Shown in pieces: positions 24,090 to 32,843 of a DNA stretch of 34,419 nucleotides. How positions within the stretch are numbered: the first letter of the stretch is position 1; each line of letters starts with the position of its first letter. The stretch spans positions 1 to 34,419 of the forward strand of contig JAEXGR010000009.1 of NCBI GenBank assembly GCA_023450745.1, given 5' to 3'. This stretch comes from Synergistota bacterium (lineage in GTDB: Bacteria > Synergistota > Synergistia > Synergistales > Synergistaceae). The position numbers and the translations under genes were made by a program. Under the pieces are notes generated by a model that saw nothing but the letters and a program-made list of their open reading frames with translations, had not been told where the DNA came from and made no database searches.

Positions 24090-25577
24090 CTAGGAACGCA
24101 GCCTTTTCAGTATTTCCGCCACTACCGCGCCCACATCCACGTTCTCAAGGTCCGCCGCGCCCTCGATACCGCTCTCGCAGATACCGTCGGGACATTCGGG
24201 CATCGAGGCGCGCACCTCCGCCTGCGTCCGCAGCGGATAGGCGACGCGGCGTTCGTTGATGAGGTTCAGCGGCCCGACGTTGTCCGAGGTCGAGCTGCCG
24301 CCCTCCGCGCCGCAGCCAAGGGTGAGCGCGGGCACCAGCCCCGTCGTCGCGCCGACTCCCCCCAGCGTGCTTCCCGCGTTGACGATGACGCGCGAAACGG
24401 GGACGCGCGCCGCGAAGTAGGCGATGATCTCCTCGTCGCGCGCGTGGATGGAGAAGGTGTGTCCCGCTCCCTCGTAACGGAGGATCTCTTCGCACTTCTC
24501 GCAGACCTGCCTATAGTCCGGCGCTCTGTAGAAGGCGAGTATCGGGGCCAGTTTCTCGTTCGAGTATGGATGTCCGTAGCCGACGCCGTCCTCCGGCGCG
24601 ACGATGGCCTTCGTCCCCTCGGGGATGACGAGCCCCGCGAGTTTCGCGATGACCTGCGCGCTTTTGCCGACGATCTCGGGGTTCATCGTGCCGTTGGCGC
24701 GAAGAATGTACTTTCCGAGCTTGGCCCGTTCGCTGTCGTCAAGGAAATAACAGCCCTGACGCTCCATCTCCGCCCTGACCTCCCCGTAGTAGTCGTCCGC
24801 GCAGATCACGGACTGCTCCGAGGCGCAGATCGTGCCGTTGTCAAAGGTCTTGGAGGCGACTATCCGCGCCACCGCCTCTTTGAGGTCGGCGGAGCGGTCG
24901 ATGAACGCCGGCCCGTTTCCCGGGCCGACGCCGATCGCCGGGTTCCCCGAGGAATAGGCGGCGCGCACCATCGCCGCGCCTCCCGTCGCCAAGATCAGCG
25001 CGATGTGCGGGTGGCGCATCAGCGATTCGGTCGCCTGCATGGTCGGCATGGAGATGCAGCCGACGAGGTTCTCGTTGCCGCCCGCCTCGCTGATCGCCTG
25101 TTTTATCACCTTGACGGACTCCATAATGCAGCGCTTCGCCTGCGGGTGCGGCGAAAAGACGATGGCGTTGCCCGCTTTAAGCGAAATCAGCGCTTTGTAG
25201 AAGGTCGTCGAGGTCGGGTTCGTCGAGGGGATGATCCCCGCGATGACGCCTAGCGGCACGGCGATCGTGCGTACCCGCTTCTTTTCGTCCCAATCGATAA
25301 CGCCGACGGTCTTCAAATCTTTGATATATTCATAGACCGCGCGGCTGCCGAATACGTTCTTTATTTTTTTGTCCGCCGGGATGCCGAAACCGGTCTCTTC
25401 GCAGGCCATCACGCCGAGGCGCTCCGCGTTTCTTACGCCGGCGTCGGCGACCGACTTCACGAGCCGGTCGACATATCCCTGGTTCTGGGCCGCAAGCTCC
25501 GTCTGCGCCTCTTTGGCCGCGCTGACCAGCTCGCGCACCTCCTGAACGGACAGAAGATCTTTATCACGCAGCTGCAT
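24090..25577 (-). CDS. eutE: CoA-acylating acetaldehyde dehydrogenase
   Basis: 495 residues of the aldehyde dehydrogenase superfamily: GVIAGIIPSTNPTSTTFYKA, the Rossmann region ALILATGGAAMVRAAYSSG, GVGPGNGPAFID, catalytic Cys in FDNGTICASEQSV, and SRVIVNAGSTLGGVGATTG. It oxidises acetaldehyde to acetyl-CoA with NAD+ in the compartment lumen. It lacks the usual N-terminal targeting helix of enterobacterial EutE. Instead it has a C-terminal extension ending VDVGAVVAEILKRLRS, an amphipathic helix that probably performs this role, as in choline-type compartment dehydrogenases. It starts 1 base after the EutK-like stop with the ribosome site AGGAGAG. Confidence 0.95.
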   Translation of the reverse strand: MQLRDKDLLSVQEVRELVSAAKEAQTELAAQNQGYVDRLVKSVADAGVRNAERLGVMACEETGFGIPADKKIKNVFGSRAVYEYIKDLKTVGVIDWDEKKRVRTIAVPLGVIAGIIPSTNPTSTTFYKALISLKAGNAIVFSPHPQAKRCIMESVKVIKQAISEAGGNENLVGCISMPTMQATESLMRHPHIALILATGGAAMVRAAYSSGNPAIGVGPGNGPAFIDRSADLKEAVARIVASKTFDNGTICASEQSVICADDYYGEVRAEMERQGCYFLDDSERAKLGKYILRANGTMNPEIVGKSAQVIAKLAGLVIPEGTKAIVAPEDGVGYGHPYSNEKLAPILAFYRAPDYRQVCEKCEEILRYEGAGHTFSIHARDEEIIAYFAARVPVSRVIVNAGSTLGGVGATTGLVPALTLGCGAEGGSSTSDNVGPLNLINERRVAYPLRTQAEVRASMPECPDGICESGIEGAADLENVDVGAVVAEILKRLRS

Positions 25578-25578
25578 A

Positions 25579-26112
25579 TTATCTCTCCTGTTCTCTCTCT
25601 ATCGCCGCCAAGAGAGTCCTTTTGTTGGCCCTCTTGATCTTTTTCTCGCCCATCGGGAGCCCCAATTCGCGCGCCAGCGCGCGGAGCTCCGCAAGCGTCA
25701 TCGCGCCGGGCTCTTTATCTACGGGCTTCGCTTCGCGCGCCGGCTCTTTTTCCGCCGGCGGCAGCGCCGCGGGCAGGAATGATCTCTCTGCAAACGCCGC
25801 TTCGCCCGTTTCTTTCTTTTCAGGCTTTGGCGCTCCCAGAGGCGAGGGAAACAGCCGTGCGAGCATGGCGGCAAGCTGGTCGGCGGGACGCGCGATTACG
25901 GACGCCGAGAGCAGCGTCCCCCGCGCCGCGCCACGCGCGGCGTCCAGCGACGCCCTGACCGCGGCCACTTCGCCCGTTATCAGCAGCGAAACGAGGCCGC
26001 CGCCGTCGCGGCGGCAGCTCTGGAGCCGGACGTCGGCGGCTTTCAGCGCGGCGTCCAGCCCGTCCACCGCGGGCAGATATCCGAGAAATTCCATCAGCCC
26101 CAGCGCTTTCAT
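25579..26112 (-). CDS. EutK-like BMC protein with C-terminal SAP/Rho-N-like domain
   Basis: 177 residues. Residues 1-90 form a diverged BMC domain (KALGLMEFLGYLPAVDGLDA ... LLITGEVAAVRASLDAARG ... SVIARPADQLAAML). A charged Pro/Glu/Ala linker covers about 91-137. The C-terminal 40 residues, MTLAELRALARELGLPMGEK then KIKRANKRTLLAAIE, look like a SAP or Rho-N helix-extended-loop-helix module, which binds nucleic acid in other proteins. EutK of E. coli has the same BMC-plus-basic-domain plan with a different helical module. It lies between eutL and eutE with 1-3 base gaps. Confidence 0.85.
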   Translation of the reverse strand: MKALGLMEFLGYLPAVDGLDAALKAADVRLQSCRRDGGGLVSLLITGEVAAVRASLDAARGAARGTLLSASVIARPADQLAAMLARLFPSPLGAPKPEKKETGEAAFAERSFLPAALPPAEKEPAREAKPVDKEPGAMTLAELRALARELGLPMGEKKIKRANKRTLLAAIEREQER

Positions 26113-26115
26113 CGT

Positions 26116-26766
26116 TTAGACCCTGGGATTCTCCGCCACATGCTCGACGGCCGCCGCGAAGGCGTCGCAGGCCGCTTTGCAGGCCGACTGCGAGCCGGTG
26201 AGCAGGCCGCCGCCGAAGTTGGTTTCGGAGGGCGGGGCGTAAAAGACGCACATGCGGACGTCGGCGGCCTTCATCGCGGCGTCAATGCCGTAGACCGCTT
26301 CCAGCGGCGGCGCGATCAGGTAGGCCAGCGCCTCGCCCTCGGTGACGCCCGCCATCTTTGAGAGATAGGAGCCGGTGCGCGATATACAGAAGGCGTAGTA
26401 GGGCACCGAATCGTCGTCGTTCGCCGAGACGAAGTGCGCCACGTTCTCTATCATATCCACCGCCGCCGCAAGGCCGCTTTTGACCTCGGCGGGATTCGGC
26501 CCCGCGAGAATGCCGATGATCTCTCCCGCAAACTTCGTCGTCGCGTTGCCGGCGCCCGCGTACATGCTCTTCGCGTAGACGACCTGGACGTCGGCGGCCT
26601 TCGTCGCCTCGTCGAGCGCCGTGTAGGTGACGTCGTCGGAGTCCGAGGTGATGAGCGCCAGCGAACGCTGAGCGGGCGCGAGGCCGAGCTCTTTGGCGAG
26701 AGAGGGGTCAACGTTGGGAATTATCTTTGTTGCCAGTACATTTGCCTTCAAAGGATCTCTTTTCAT
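26116..26766 (-). CDS. eutL: EutL tandem-BMC trimeric shell protein
   Basis: 216 residues, close to the E. coli length. It contains LKANVLATKIIPNVDPSLAK, SLALITSDSDDVTYTALDEA (domain 1, permuted BMC), VSANDDDSVPYYAFCISRTG (ethanolamine-site/pore region of the family) and AAMKADVRMCVFYAPPSETN-type domain 2 residues. EutL forms pseudohexameric trimers with a gated three-part pore that binds ethanolamine. The ATG follows GGGGAGG by 8 bases, and it lies 17 bases after the eutC stop. Confidence 0.96.
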   Translation of the reverse strand: MKRDPLKANVLATKIIPNVDPSLAKELGLAPAQRSLALITSDSDDVTYTALDEATKAADVQVVYAKSMYAGAGNATTKFAGEIIGILAGPNPAEVKSGLAAAVDMIENVAHFVSANDDDSVPYYAFCISRTGSYLSKMAGVTEGEALAYLIAPPLEAVYGIDAAMKAADVRMCVFYAPPSETNFGGGLLTGSQSACKAACDAFAAAVEHVAENPRV

Positions 26767-26783
26767 AGCCCGTGCCTCCCCTG

Positions 26784-27698
26784 TTACAATTTTAGGTCTG
26801 TGCCGCTGGCCTTCTTTTCCAGCATTATTTTGATGACTTCCGCGATGTGGGCTCCCGCCTCCACCGGCGGCGTGCCGTCCCGGTGGATGTTGGAAATCAC
26901 CGTCCGGCGCGCCTCGGGCATGCCGACCGTACCCTTATAGGTGATGTAGGCCGACATCGATTCGGCGGTGATCAGCCCCGGACGTTCGCCGACGAGGTCG
27001 CAGGTGACGGTCGCTCCCGTGAGCTCGGTGATTTCGTCCTCGACGCCGACGCGCCCGTATTCAACAAAGAAAGGCGTGCCCACGTCGATGCCGTAGCTCT
27101 GGAGCCCCTGCAGGAGGGCCGGGAGCAGGTCGGGAATGTTCGCCACCACCGCCGCCGAGGAAAGCCCGTCGGAGACGAACACCTGGACGGTCGGATTCTT
27201 TTTGCATTTTTCTTTTACCATCGCCACGCCTTCGGGGTCGAGCTTACGTCCGAGGTCTGGGCGGGTGAGATATTCGTCCTTGCTAGTGCACATGGTGCGC
27301 ACGACGAAGAGGCCCAGCTTCTCGACAAATTCAAGGTCCATCGGCGAGAAGACCGCGTCCTGCGCCGCGGAGTGCGCCGCGCGGAACTCGAGTACCGGCA
27401 GCGTCTTGTAGCGCGCGCCGGCCTTGCCGATCCCAAGCCGGGCGGGGGCGTATTGTTTCAGGTCGTAGTAGGCGTCGCAGTTCACCGGATTCTCCACCAG
27501 ATATTGTTTGCGAATATCGATCGCCGAGACGTCGGGAACAAAGCCGTCGTCGACCATGACGGCGCTCCCGGCAGCCGGCCGGTCTGGGGTTTCACCGGCC
27601 TTCTCGGCCGCGGCCATACTGGGAACCGCAGTACCGCCGAGGTTCATCTCCGTCAGCACCTGTTCTATAATTGCTTTAAGCGCGTTCTGATCTACCAT
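26784..27698 (-). CDS. eutC: Ethanolamine ammonia-lyase, small subunit
   Basis: 304 residues. The N-terminal helix DQNALKAIIEQVLTEMNLGG is a typical compartment-targeting sequence, followed by a loose linker to about residue 60. The B12-binding domain has ARLGIGKAGARYKTLPVLEF, QVFVSDGLSSAAVVANIPDL and VGERPGLITAESMSAYITYK. With EutB it forms the adenosylcobalamin-dependent lyase producing acetaldehyde and ammonia. ATG 27698 (GGAGG at 8 bases) is preferred over the TTG at 27704. It follows eutB by 12 bases. Confidence 0.97.
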   Translation of the reverse strand: MVDQNALKAIIEQVLTEMNLGGTAVPSMAAAEKAGETPDRPAAGSAVMVDDGFVPDVSAIDIRKQYLVENPVNCDAYYDLKQYAPARLGIGKAGARYKTLPVLEFRAAHSAAQDAVFSPMDLEFVEKLGLFVVRTMCTSKDEYLTRPDLGRKLDPEGVAMVKEKCKKNPTVQVFVSDGLSSAAVVANIPDLLPALLQGLQSYGIDVGTPFFVEYGRVGVEDEITELTGATVTCDLVGERPGLITAESMSAYITYKGTVGMPEARRTVISNIHRDGTPPVEAGAHIAEVIKIMLEKKASGTDLKL

Positions 27699-27710
27699 TT
27701 TCAAAGCCTC

Positions 27711-29081
27711 CTATCTGCCCGCGAACACCGAAGCGTCTCCCGCGAGCGGCGTCAGGCGGCCGTCCCTCAGGAAGCCCATCTTTTCAAGCCACTCCTCGAA
27801 GGGCTTGATGGGGCGCAGGCCGAATATCTCACGCAGCGTCTGCGCCTCGTGATAGCCGGTGCACTGGTACATAAGCATGCAGTCGTCGCCCTGAGGGACG
27901 CCCATGATGTAGTTGCAGCCGGCGGCCACAAGCAGCGCCGCGAGGTTTTCTATATCGTTCTGGTCGGCCTTCATGTGGTTCGTGTAGCAGGCGTCGCAGC
28001 CCATCGGGACGCCGGAAAGCTTGCCCATGAAGTGATCCTCGAGCCCCGCGCGCGTCACCTGCTTTGAATCGTAAAGATACTCCGGCCCGATGAAGCCGAC
28101 GACGGTATTGACGAGGAAGGGATGATAATGGCGGGCGAAGCCGTAGCAGCGCGCCTCCATCGTCAGCTGGTCCCAGCCGTTGTGCGCCTCCGAGGAGAGC
28201 TCCGAGCCCTGTCCCGTCTCAAAATACATCACGTTCGGCCCCGTCGAGGTGCCGTGATGGAGCATCATCTCGCGCCCCTCCTCAAGCATCGCGGCGGTAA
28301 GGCCGAAGGCTTCGTTGCCCTTCTGCGAGCCGGCGATCGACTGGAACATCAGGTCGATCGGCGCGTTGAACTTACGCATCGCCTCCGTCTGCGTCGTCAC
28401 GTGCGCGAGGACGCAAATCTGCGTCGGCACCTCCCATTTGTTCTTAAATTCGTCGAACAGCTTGAGAATGCGCGCCACCGACTCGACGCCGTCGTCAACG
28501 GGATTCAGCCCGAGCACCGCGTCGCCGCAGCCGAGGCTGAAGCCCTCCATCACCGAGGCGATGATGCCTTTCGGGTCGTCGGTCGTGTTGTTTGGCTGCA
28601 GCCGCGAAGAGAAGGTCCCAGGCAGCCCGATCGTCGTGTTGCAGTGGGCCGTCACCGGTATCTTTTTCGCCGCGTAGATGAGGTCTAGGTTGCTCATCAG
28701 TTTGCAAACGGCAGAGACCATCTCCGAGGTCAGCCCGCGCGAGGCGCGGCGGATCATCTCCGTCGTCGTCTCCTCCCGCAGAAGCCATTCGCGGAATTCG
28801 CTGACCGTCTTGTGCTTGTGTTCGTCATAGATCCTTTCGCTGATGTCGTCCTGGATGATGCGCGTAACCTCGTCCTGCTCATAGGGCACGGCGGGGGTGT
28901 TGCGCAGCTCCGTGAGCGTCACCTCGGAAAGCACCACCTTCGCGGCGACCCGTTCCTCCGCGTTTTCCGCGGCGATCCCGGCGAGCTTGTCGCCGGATTT
29001 TTCCTCATTCGCCTTAGCCATCACCTCGCGCAGCGACTTAAATTCATAGGTATGGCCCAAAAGTTTTGTCTTGAGCTTCAT
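27711..29081 (-). CDS. eutB: Ethanolamine ammonia-lyase, large subunit
   Basis: 456 residues, as in E. coli (453). Recognisable blocks include LKTKLLGHTYEFKSLREVMA at the start, PVTAHCNTTIGLPGTFSSRL, VMEGFSLGCGDAVLGLNPVD (substrate site with Glu and Asp), LMFQSIAGSQKGNEAFG, MYFETGQGSELSSEAHNGWD and YTNHMKADQNDIENLAALL. It carries the active site of the radical B12 enzyme. ATG 29081 is preceded by GGAGAGGTGA; the open frame extends upstream but that part has no family similarity. Confidence 0.98.
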   Translation of the reverse strand: MKLKTKLLGHTYEFKSLREVMAKANEEKSGDKLAGIAAENAEERVAAKVVLSEVTLTELRNTPAVPYEQDEVTRIIQDDISERIYDEHKHKTVSEFREWLLREETTTEMIRRASRGLTSEMVSAVCKLMSNLDLIYAAKKIPVTAHCNTTIGLPGTFSSRLQPNNTTDDPKGIIASVMEGFSLGCGDAVLGLNPVDDGVESVARILKLFDEFKNKWEVPTQICVLAHVTTQTEAMRKFNAPIDLMFQSIAGSQKGNEAFGLTAAMLEEGREMMLHHGTSTGPNVMYFETGQGSELSSEAHNGWDQLTMEARCYGFARHYHPFLVNTVVGFIGPEYLYDSKQVTRAGLEDHFMGKLSGVPMGCDACYTNHMKADQNDIENLAALLVAAGCNYIMGVPQGDDCMLMYQCTGYHEAQTLREIFGLRPIKPFEEWLEKMGFLRDGRLTPLAGDASVFAGR

Positions 29082-29122
29082 GCAGCTATCACCTCTCCAT
29101 TTTTCGTATACTGCTAATCTGA

Positions 29123-29148
29123 GAACGGAAGGAAAACTTTTTCCGTTC
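29123..29148 (-). promoter_or_regulatory. Hairpin between eutA and eutB, overlapping eutA stop
   Basis: GAACGGAA (29123-29130) pairs with TTCCGTTC (29141-29148) over a 10-base loop. The stem includes the first part of the eutA stop codon. In a 65-base gap within an otherwise tightly packed operon, it may protect or process the eutBC part of the message so that the lyase is made in excess of its reactivase. Confidence 0.45.
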
Positions 29149-30583
29149 AGGAATTGAAAATCAGCGTCTTTATCACTACCGGCAGCACGTGGCCGCCAAA
29201 TACCGGCTCTCCTAAATCTATATAATCGCCGCTGGCCGAATGTATCCCGTCGATACATATCACCGGCTTTTTATGGGCGAGTTTGACATTGAGCGCGTGG
29301 CCGAGCGCCTTGCCGACGTCAGTCTCCACGACGACGATCAGCGGGTAAGGGCCTTCTACCACGGCGCGCGCCCCGGAAATCACCGCCTCGGCGAGCCGCT
29401 GCACCGCGGCGAAGGACTTGTAGCGGTCGCCCGCGAGCGAAATCGCAATCTGCTCCGCGCGCCCGTCGGGCATGTAAAGCGGCAGCTGGAACTTTATCGA
29501 GCGCTCCACCCCCTCCGGCGTCGCCTCGTCCGCTTCCGGCACGCGCAGGATGGGAATGTTCTGCAGCGGCAGAAGCCCCGGCGCGTAGGAAATGGTGCTG
29601 CCGCTGATCTCCGTGGCGCAGGTCCCCGCGCCGACGACCGTCGCCCGGATCGTCTCCAGCGGCGTGTAGAGCTTGACCTGGGAAAAGGCCGGATGCTTCC
29701 GGATCTCGTCCCCAAGGATGACGCCGATGTCGCCGAAGCGGAAAAGGCCGCCCGCCGGCGGGTCATAAACAAAATCCGCCACGCCGCCCGAGAAAGTGAC
29801 GCCCGCCACCGCCGGCAGCCCCGCGGGCAGCCCTTTGCCGTCGTTCGTATATAGGTAACGGCAAGCCTCCGACTGCGGCAGAAGGCCGACCGCCTCCGCC
29901 AGGCATCCCGCCATCAGGCGGCAGAGGCCGCGCAGCCGCTCCACGTCCGCCCTCGCCCCCACTTCTATGGTTAGTCCGCTGTCGGCTGCGACCTTTGCAA
30001 CCTTCGGATAAACATAGGTGATAAAGTCGTTCTCTACCTTGACGAGGCGGCCGCCGACATCGAGACAGGCGACGCCGCGCAGCGTTCCCTTGTCAAAGAG
30101 CGCGATATTGCTTGTGCCGCCGCCGACATCCAGGTTTGCGACGACCGCGCGCTCATCCTCCGATATCTTGTCCGTCCCCGCGCCGCGCGCCGAAAGCACC
30201 GACTCCAAATCCGGCCCCGCCGTCGCGACGACAAAGTCGCCGCTCAGCGCCGAGAGCGCCGAAAGCAGTTGATTGGCGTTTTTTTTGCGCGCCGTCTCCC
30301 CCGTGATGATGATCGCCCCGGTATTAACCTGGGCCGGCGTCATCCCCGCCCGCTTATATTCCTCTGTGACGATTCGCTTCACCGCCTCCGCGTCTATCTC
30401 CGACGGCGAGAGCAGCGGCGTGAAATAGATCGCGCTCCGGTAAAAGACCTCCTTGCCGACGATAGCGATGCGCGGCGCGGTGTAGGCGCTGGCGCGGTTC
30501 TCTATCTTTATTCTGCTGAAAATGAGCTGCGTCGTCGACGTGCCGACATCGATACCGACGCTCGTAATCGTTTCTCCGCCCAA
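29147..30583 (-). CDS. eutA: EutA, ethanolamine ammonia-lyase reactivase
   Basis: 478 residues with an actin/Hsp70-type ATPase core: TSVGIDVGTSTTQLIFSRIK (phosphate 1), AVVANLDVGGGTSNIALFDK (phosphate 2) and AGVTFSGGVADFVYDPPAGG (adenosine region). Its C-terminal half is EutA-specific, with IRATVVGAGTCATEISGSTI. It uses ATP to eject damaged cobalamin from EutBC. The start is TTG at 30583, directly after the eutP stop, with GAGGTGG 5 bases upstream; no better in-frame start exists before the ATPase motif. A TTG start is used elsewhere in the window (malQ, probably eutT). Confidence 0.96.
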   Translation of the reverse strand: MGGETITSVGIDVGTSTTQLIFSRIKIENRASAYTAPRIAIVGKEVFYRSAIYFTPLLSPSEIDAEAVKRIVTEEYKRAGMTPAQVNTGAIIITGETARKKNANQLLSALSALSGDFVVATAGPDLESVLSARGAGTDKISEDERAVVANLDVGGGTSNIALFDKGTLRGVACLDVGGRLVKVENDFITYVYPKVAKVAADSGLTIEVGARADVERLRGLCRLMAGCLAEAVGLLPQSEACRYLYTNDGKGLPAGLPAVAGVTFSGGVADFVYDPPAGGLFRFGDIGVILGDEIRKHPAFSQVKLYTPLETIRATVVGAGTCATEISGSTISYAPGLLPLQNIPILRVPEADEATPEGVERSIKFQLPLYMPDGRAEQIAISLAGDRYKSFAAVQRLAEAVISGARAVVEGPYPLIVVVETDVGKALGHALNVKLAHKKPVICIDGIHSASGDYIDLGEPVFGGHVLPVVIKTLIFNS

Positions 30584-31051
30584 TCAGTCCACCTCTTCTC
30601 TCTCTAATGAATCGATGAAATCCAGAAACTCCGCGATCCCCGCGCCCGTGTAGGCGCTGGTGACAAATATCCGCTTCACGCCCGCGCGCGCAAGCCGCCG
30701 TTTCGCCTCCTCAACCTCCGCCGCCGAGGCGATATCCGCCTTGGTCACCACTCCTGCGACCGGCTTGCCGAACATCGAGGCGAAGGCTGGCGGGAAAAAA
30801 CTCTGTACGGCCGTCCCGCTCTGGAGAAAGACGACGAGACGCGCCTCCGCGGCCGCCACCGAGAGCGCCCCGCGCATCGCGCCGCGTTCAAGGTACTCGC
30901 CCGGCGTGTCGATGATGAAACCGCCCGCGATATTGAGCGTCTGCGTCTTGCGGTAACGCAGCTCCTCGCGCAGCATCGCCTGCGCCAGCGTCGTCTTGCC
31001 CGCCATCGAAGCCCCTACGAATATGAGACGCTTCTTTTTAACCCTGTCCAT
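30584..31051 (-). CDS. eutP: EutP/PduV-type small GTPase-like protein
   Basis: 155 residues of the P-loop GTPase fold: LIFVGASMAGKTTLAQAM (Walker A), GGFIIDTPGEYLERGAM (G3), VVTKADIAS (G4, TKxD) and VTSAYTGAGIAEF (G5). It matches the EutP/PduV family of microcompartment operons; EutP has been shown to have acetate-kinase activity in Salmonella, and PduV is linked to compartment movement. It lies 8 bases after eutS and abuts eutA. Confidence 0.95.
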   Translation of the reverse strand: MDRVKKKRLIFVGASMAGKTTLAQAMLREELRYRKTQTLNIAGGFIIDTPGEYLERGAMRGALSVAAAEARLVVFLQSGTAVQSFFPPAFASMFGKPVAGVVTKADIASAAEVEEAKRRLARAGVKRIFVTSAYTGAGIAEFLDFIDSLEREEVD

Positions 31052-31059
31052 GAAAACCG

Positions 31060-31413
31060 TCAGGTGCGGGTGATACGCGCGGGCGTAAAGGCCATCAGGT
31101 CGCAGAGCACCGACATCACGTCGCGCATCGCCGCCTCCACCGCCGCCACGTCGCCCGTGATCAGCAGCGAACCGTTAAAACGGTCCACGTAGCCGATTGA
31201 GATATTCGCCGCCTTCGAGGCGATATCGGCGGCGATCATCGCGCCCTCGCTCGGCGTGATCGTAAAGATGCCGATCGCTCCCTCCGTTTCAAAGAGGCCG
31301 AGCTTCCCATAAAGATCCGCCACCGGATGGGCGATGACATGCGCAAGGGTGACTTGCTTGCCAGGCACAAATTCTTGAATTATTCGCTGTTTATTCTCGA
31401 ATTCACCGGTCAT
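31060..31413 (-). CDS. eutS: EutS/PduU-type BMC shell protein
   Basis: 117 residues of the circularly permuted BMC class: KQRIIQEFVPGKQVTLAHVI at the N terminus (the beta-barrel cap over the pore), then ETEGAIGIFTITPSEGAMIA, AADIASKAANISIGYVDRF and GSLLITGDVAAVEAAMRDVM. EutS forms bent or flat hexamers with a capped pore and is a minor facet or edge protein. The ATG overlaps the eutG stop (ATGA), so it is translationally coupled. Confidence 0.96.
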   Translation of the reverse strand: MTGEFENKQRIIQEFVPGKQVTLAHVIAHPVADLYGKLGLFETEGAIGIFTITPSEGAMIAADIASKAANISIGYVDRFNGSLLITGDVAAVEAAMRDVMSVLCDLMAFTPARITRT

Positions 31414-32546
31414 GGCAGTTTGCCGTTATAGGCGTTCTCAAAGACCCGGCGGATATCGTCTTGCGTACAAGGACGCGGCGCCGTGGCGAGGCAGCCGTCC
31501 GCGTGAGCGTCCGCCGCCATCTCCGGCAGCCGCGCGAGAAAGTCGGCCTCGCTCACCCCCGCCTCCCGGATCGTCTGCGGAATATCCATCTTTTTCGTCC
31601 AGGAGCGTATCGTGCGGATCACATTCAGCGCGCTCTGGCGCACGCTGGCGGTGGAAATATCGCAGAGACGGGCGATCTTCGCGTAACGCTTGGCCGTCTC
31701 CGTCAGCTGCGTCGCGCAGCCAGCGTTAAAACTCATCACATAAGGCAGCAGAATCGCGTTCGCGCGCCCGTGCGCGATATGGAACTTCGCGCCGAGCGTG
31801 TGCGCCATCGCGTGATTCAGGCCAAGCCCCGCGTTGGAGAAGGCGATGCCCGCCATACAGGAGGCGTTGTGCACGCGCTGGCGCGCCTCGTAATTTTCCG
31901 GCTCCTGATAAACGGTAAGCAGATAACGGTAGATGAGCTTGATCGCCTTCTCCGCCATCGCGTCCGTGAAATCCGTACGGTTCGTCGAGACGAAGGCCTC
32001 CACCGCATGTGTCAGCACGTCAAGCCCCGCGTCGGCCGTCACCTTCGGCGGCACGCTCATCACCAACTCCGCGTTCAGCACCGCCGCGGTCGGCAGCAGG
32101 CTCTCGTCGACCATCGGATACTTGACATTCTTATTATGGTCCGTGATGACGGCAAAACTGCTCACCTCCGAGCCCGTGCCGCTCGTCGTCGGGATCGCCG
32201 TGAAAGGACACGGCGGCATGGCTCCCTGCCGATGCGCGAAAAAGACCATCGCCTTCGCCGCGTCGATCGGCGAACCGCCGCCGAGCACCACCACATGATC
32301 AGGCTTGAACTCGACGATGCGCGCCATCCCCGCAACGACGGTCTCTATATCGGGGTCGGCCTGCACGTCGGAGAAAATCTCATATTCCGCCCCGGTACCT
32401 TGAAGGTAATCGGTGACATAGGATACCTTGCCGCTTGAAACCATGAAGGGGTCGGAGACGATAAAGACCCGCCGCGCGCCGCCGACGGCCTCCGCCAAAG
32501 CGTCTTTTCCCATATATATAGTGGTAATAGAAGAAAACTTTTCCAT
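31410..32546 (-). CDS. eutG: Iron-dependent alcohol dehydrogenase, EutG type
   Basis: 378 residues, group III Fe-dependent alcohol dehydrogenase: VVVLGGGSPIDAAKAM (NAD-binding GGGS), IPTTSGTGSEVSSFAVITD, metal ligands in DVLTHAVEAFVSTN and GLGLNHAMAHTLGAKFHIAH, and AILLPYVMSFN. It reduces acetaldehyde to ethanol, reoxidising the NADH made by EutE so that the cofactor pool is recycled in the compartment. First gene of the operon; its ATG follows AAGGAGGGA by 5 bases. The leader region upstream is described separately. Confidence 0.95.
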   Translation of the reverse strand: MEKFSSITTIYMGKDALAEAVGGARRVFIVSDPFMVSSGKVSYVTDYLQGTGAEYEIFSDVQADPDIETVVAGMARIVEFKPDHVVVLGGGSPIDAAKAMVFFAHRQGAMPPCPFTAIPTTSGTGSEVSSFAVITDHNKNVKYPMVDESLLPTAAVLNAELVMSVPPKVTADAGLDVLTHAVEAFVSTNRTDFTDAMAEKAIKLIYRYLLTVYQEPENYEARQRVHNASCMAGIAFSNAGLGLNHAMAHTLGAKFHIAHGRANAILLPYVMSFNAGCATQLTETAKRYAKIARLCDISTASVRQSALNVIRTIRSWTKKMDIPQTIREAGVSEADFLARLPEMAADAHADGCLATAPRPCTQDDIRRVFENAYNGKLP

Positions 32547-32653
32547 AACTTCCCTCCTTAAAACATTACGGGGAACATCTTTATCATGCTTGAATTAAGT
32601 ATAAAAATAAACGCCAACCACACCACGGCCTATCTACTCAGCAGCAGGTAGGC

Positions 32654-32698
32654 AAAAAAATCAGAGACCGACACGTATTTTCCGCAGTCGGCCCCTGA
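32654..32698 (-). terminator. Intrinsic terminator in the eut operon leader
   Basis: On the minus strand, TCAGGGGCCGAC pairs with GTCGGTCTCTGA (two G-U pairs) around a 14-base loop, followed at once by seven T. It is about 110 bases upstream of the eutG start codon and downstream of a candidate promoter on the same strand, so it could act as an attenuator for the whole operon. Confidence 0.85.
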
Positions 32699-32784
32699 TT
32701 AAGCAGTTTTACTTATTAGGTATTAGTTGTTTTTTAGTAAATATAAGTACGCGATCAAGAGGATTGACAAATTAAGATTTTAAT

Positions 32785-32798
32785 CATCTATATAGATG
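32785..32798. promoter_or_regulatory. 14-bp perfect palindrome in the eut leader
   Basis: CATCTATATAGATG, a perfect dyad of operator-like length. It lies within the leader transcribed from the minus-strand promoter and overlaps the -10 region of a plus-strand promoter-like sequence (TTGACA at 32764-32769, TCTATA at 32787-32792, 17-base spacing). Confidence 0.4.
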
Positions 32799-32843
32799 GC
32801 ATTTACAGTGCCGAAGAGGCCGGGGGCAATCCTGTACAGGAAG

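Noticed and set aside
29082..29258. 59-residue upstream extension of EutB
   Set aside because: It overlaps the end of eutA, lacks similarity to EutB, and ATG 29081 has a good ribosome site and the family N terminus.
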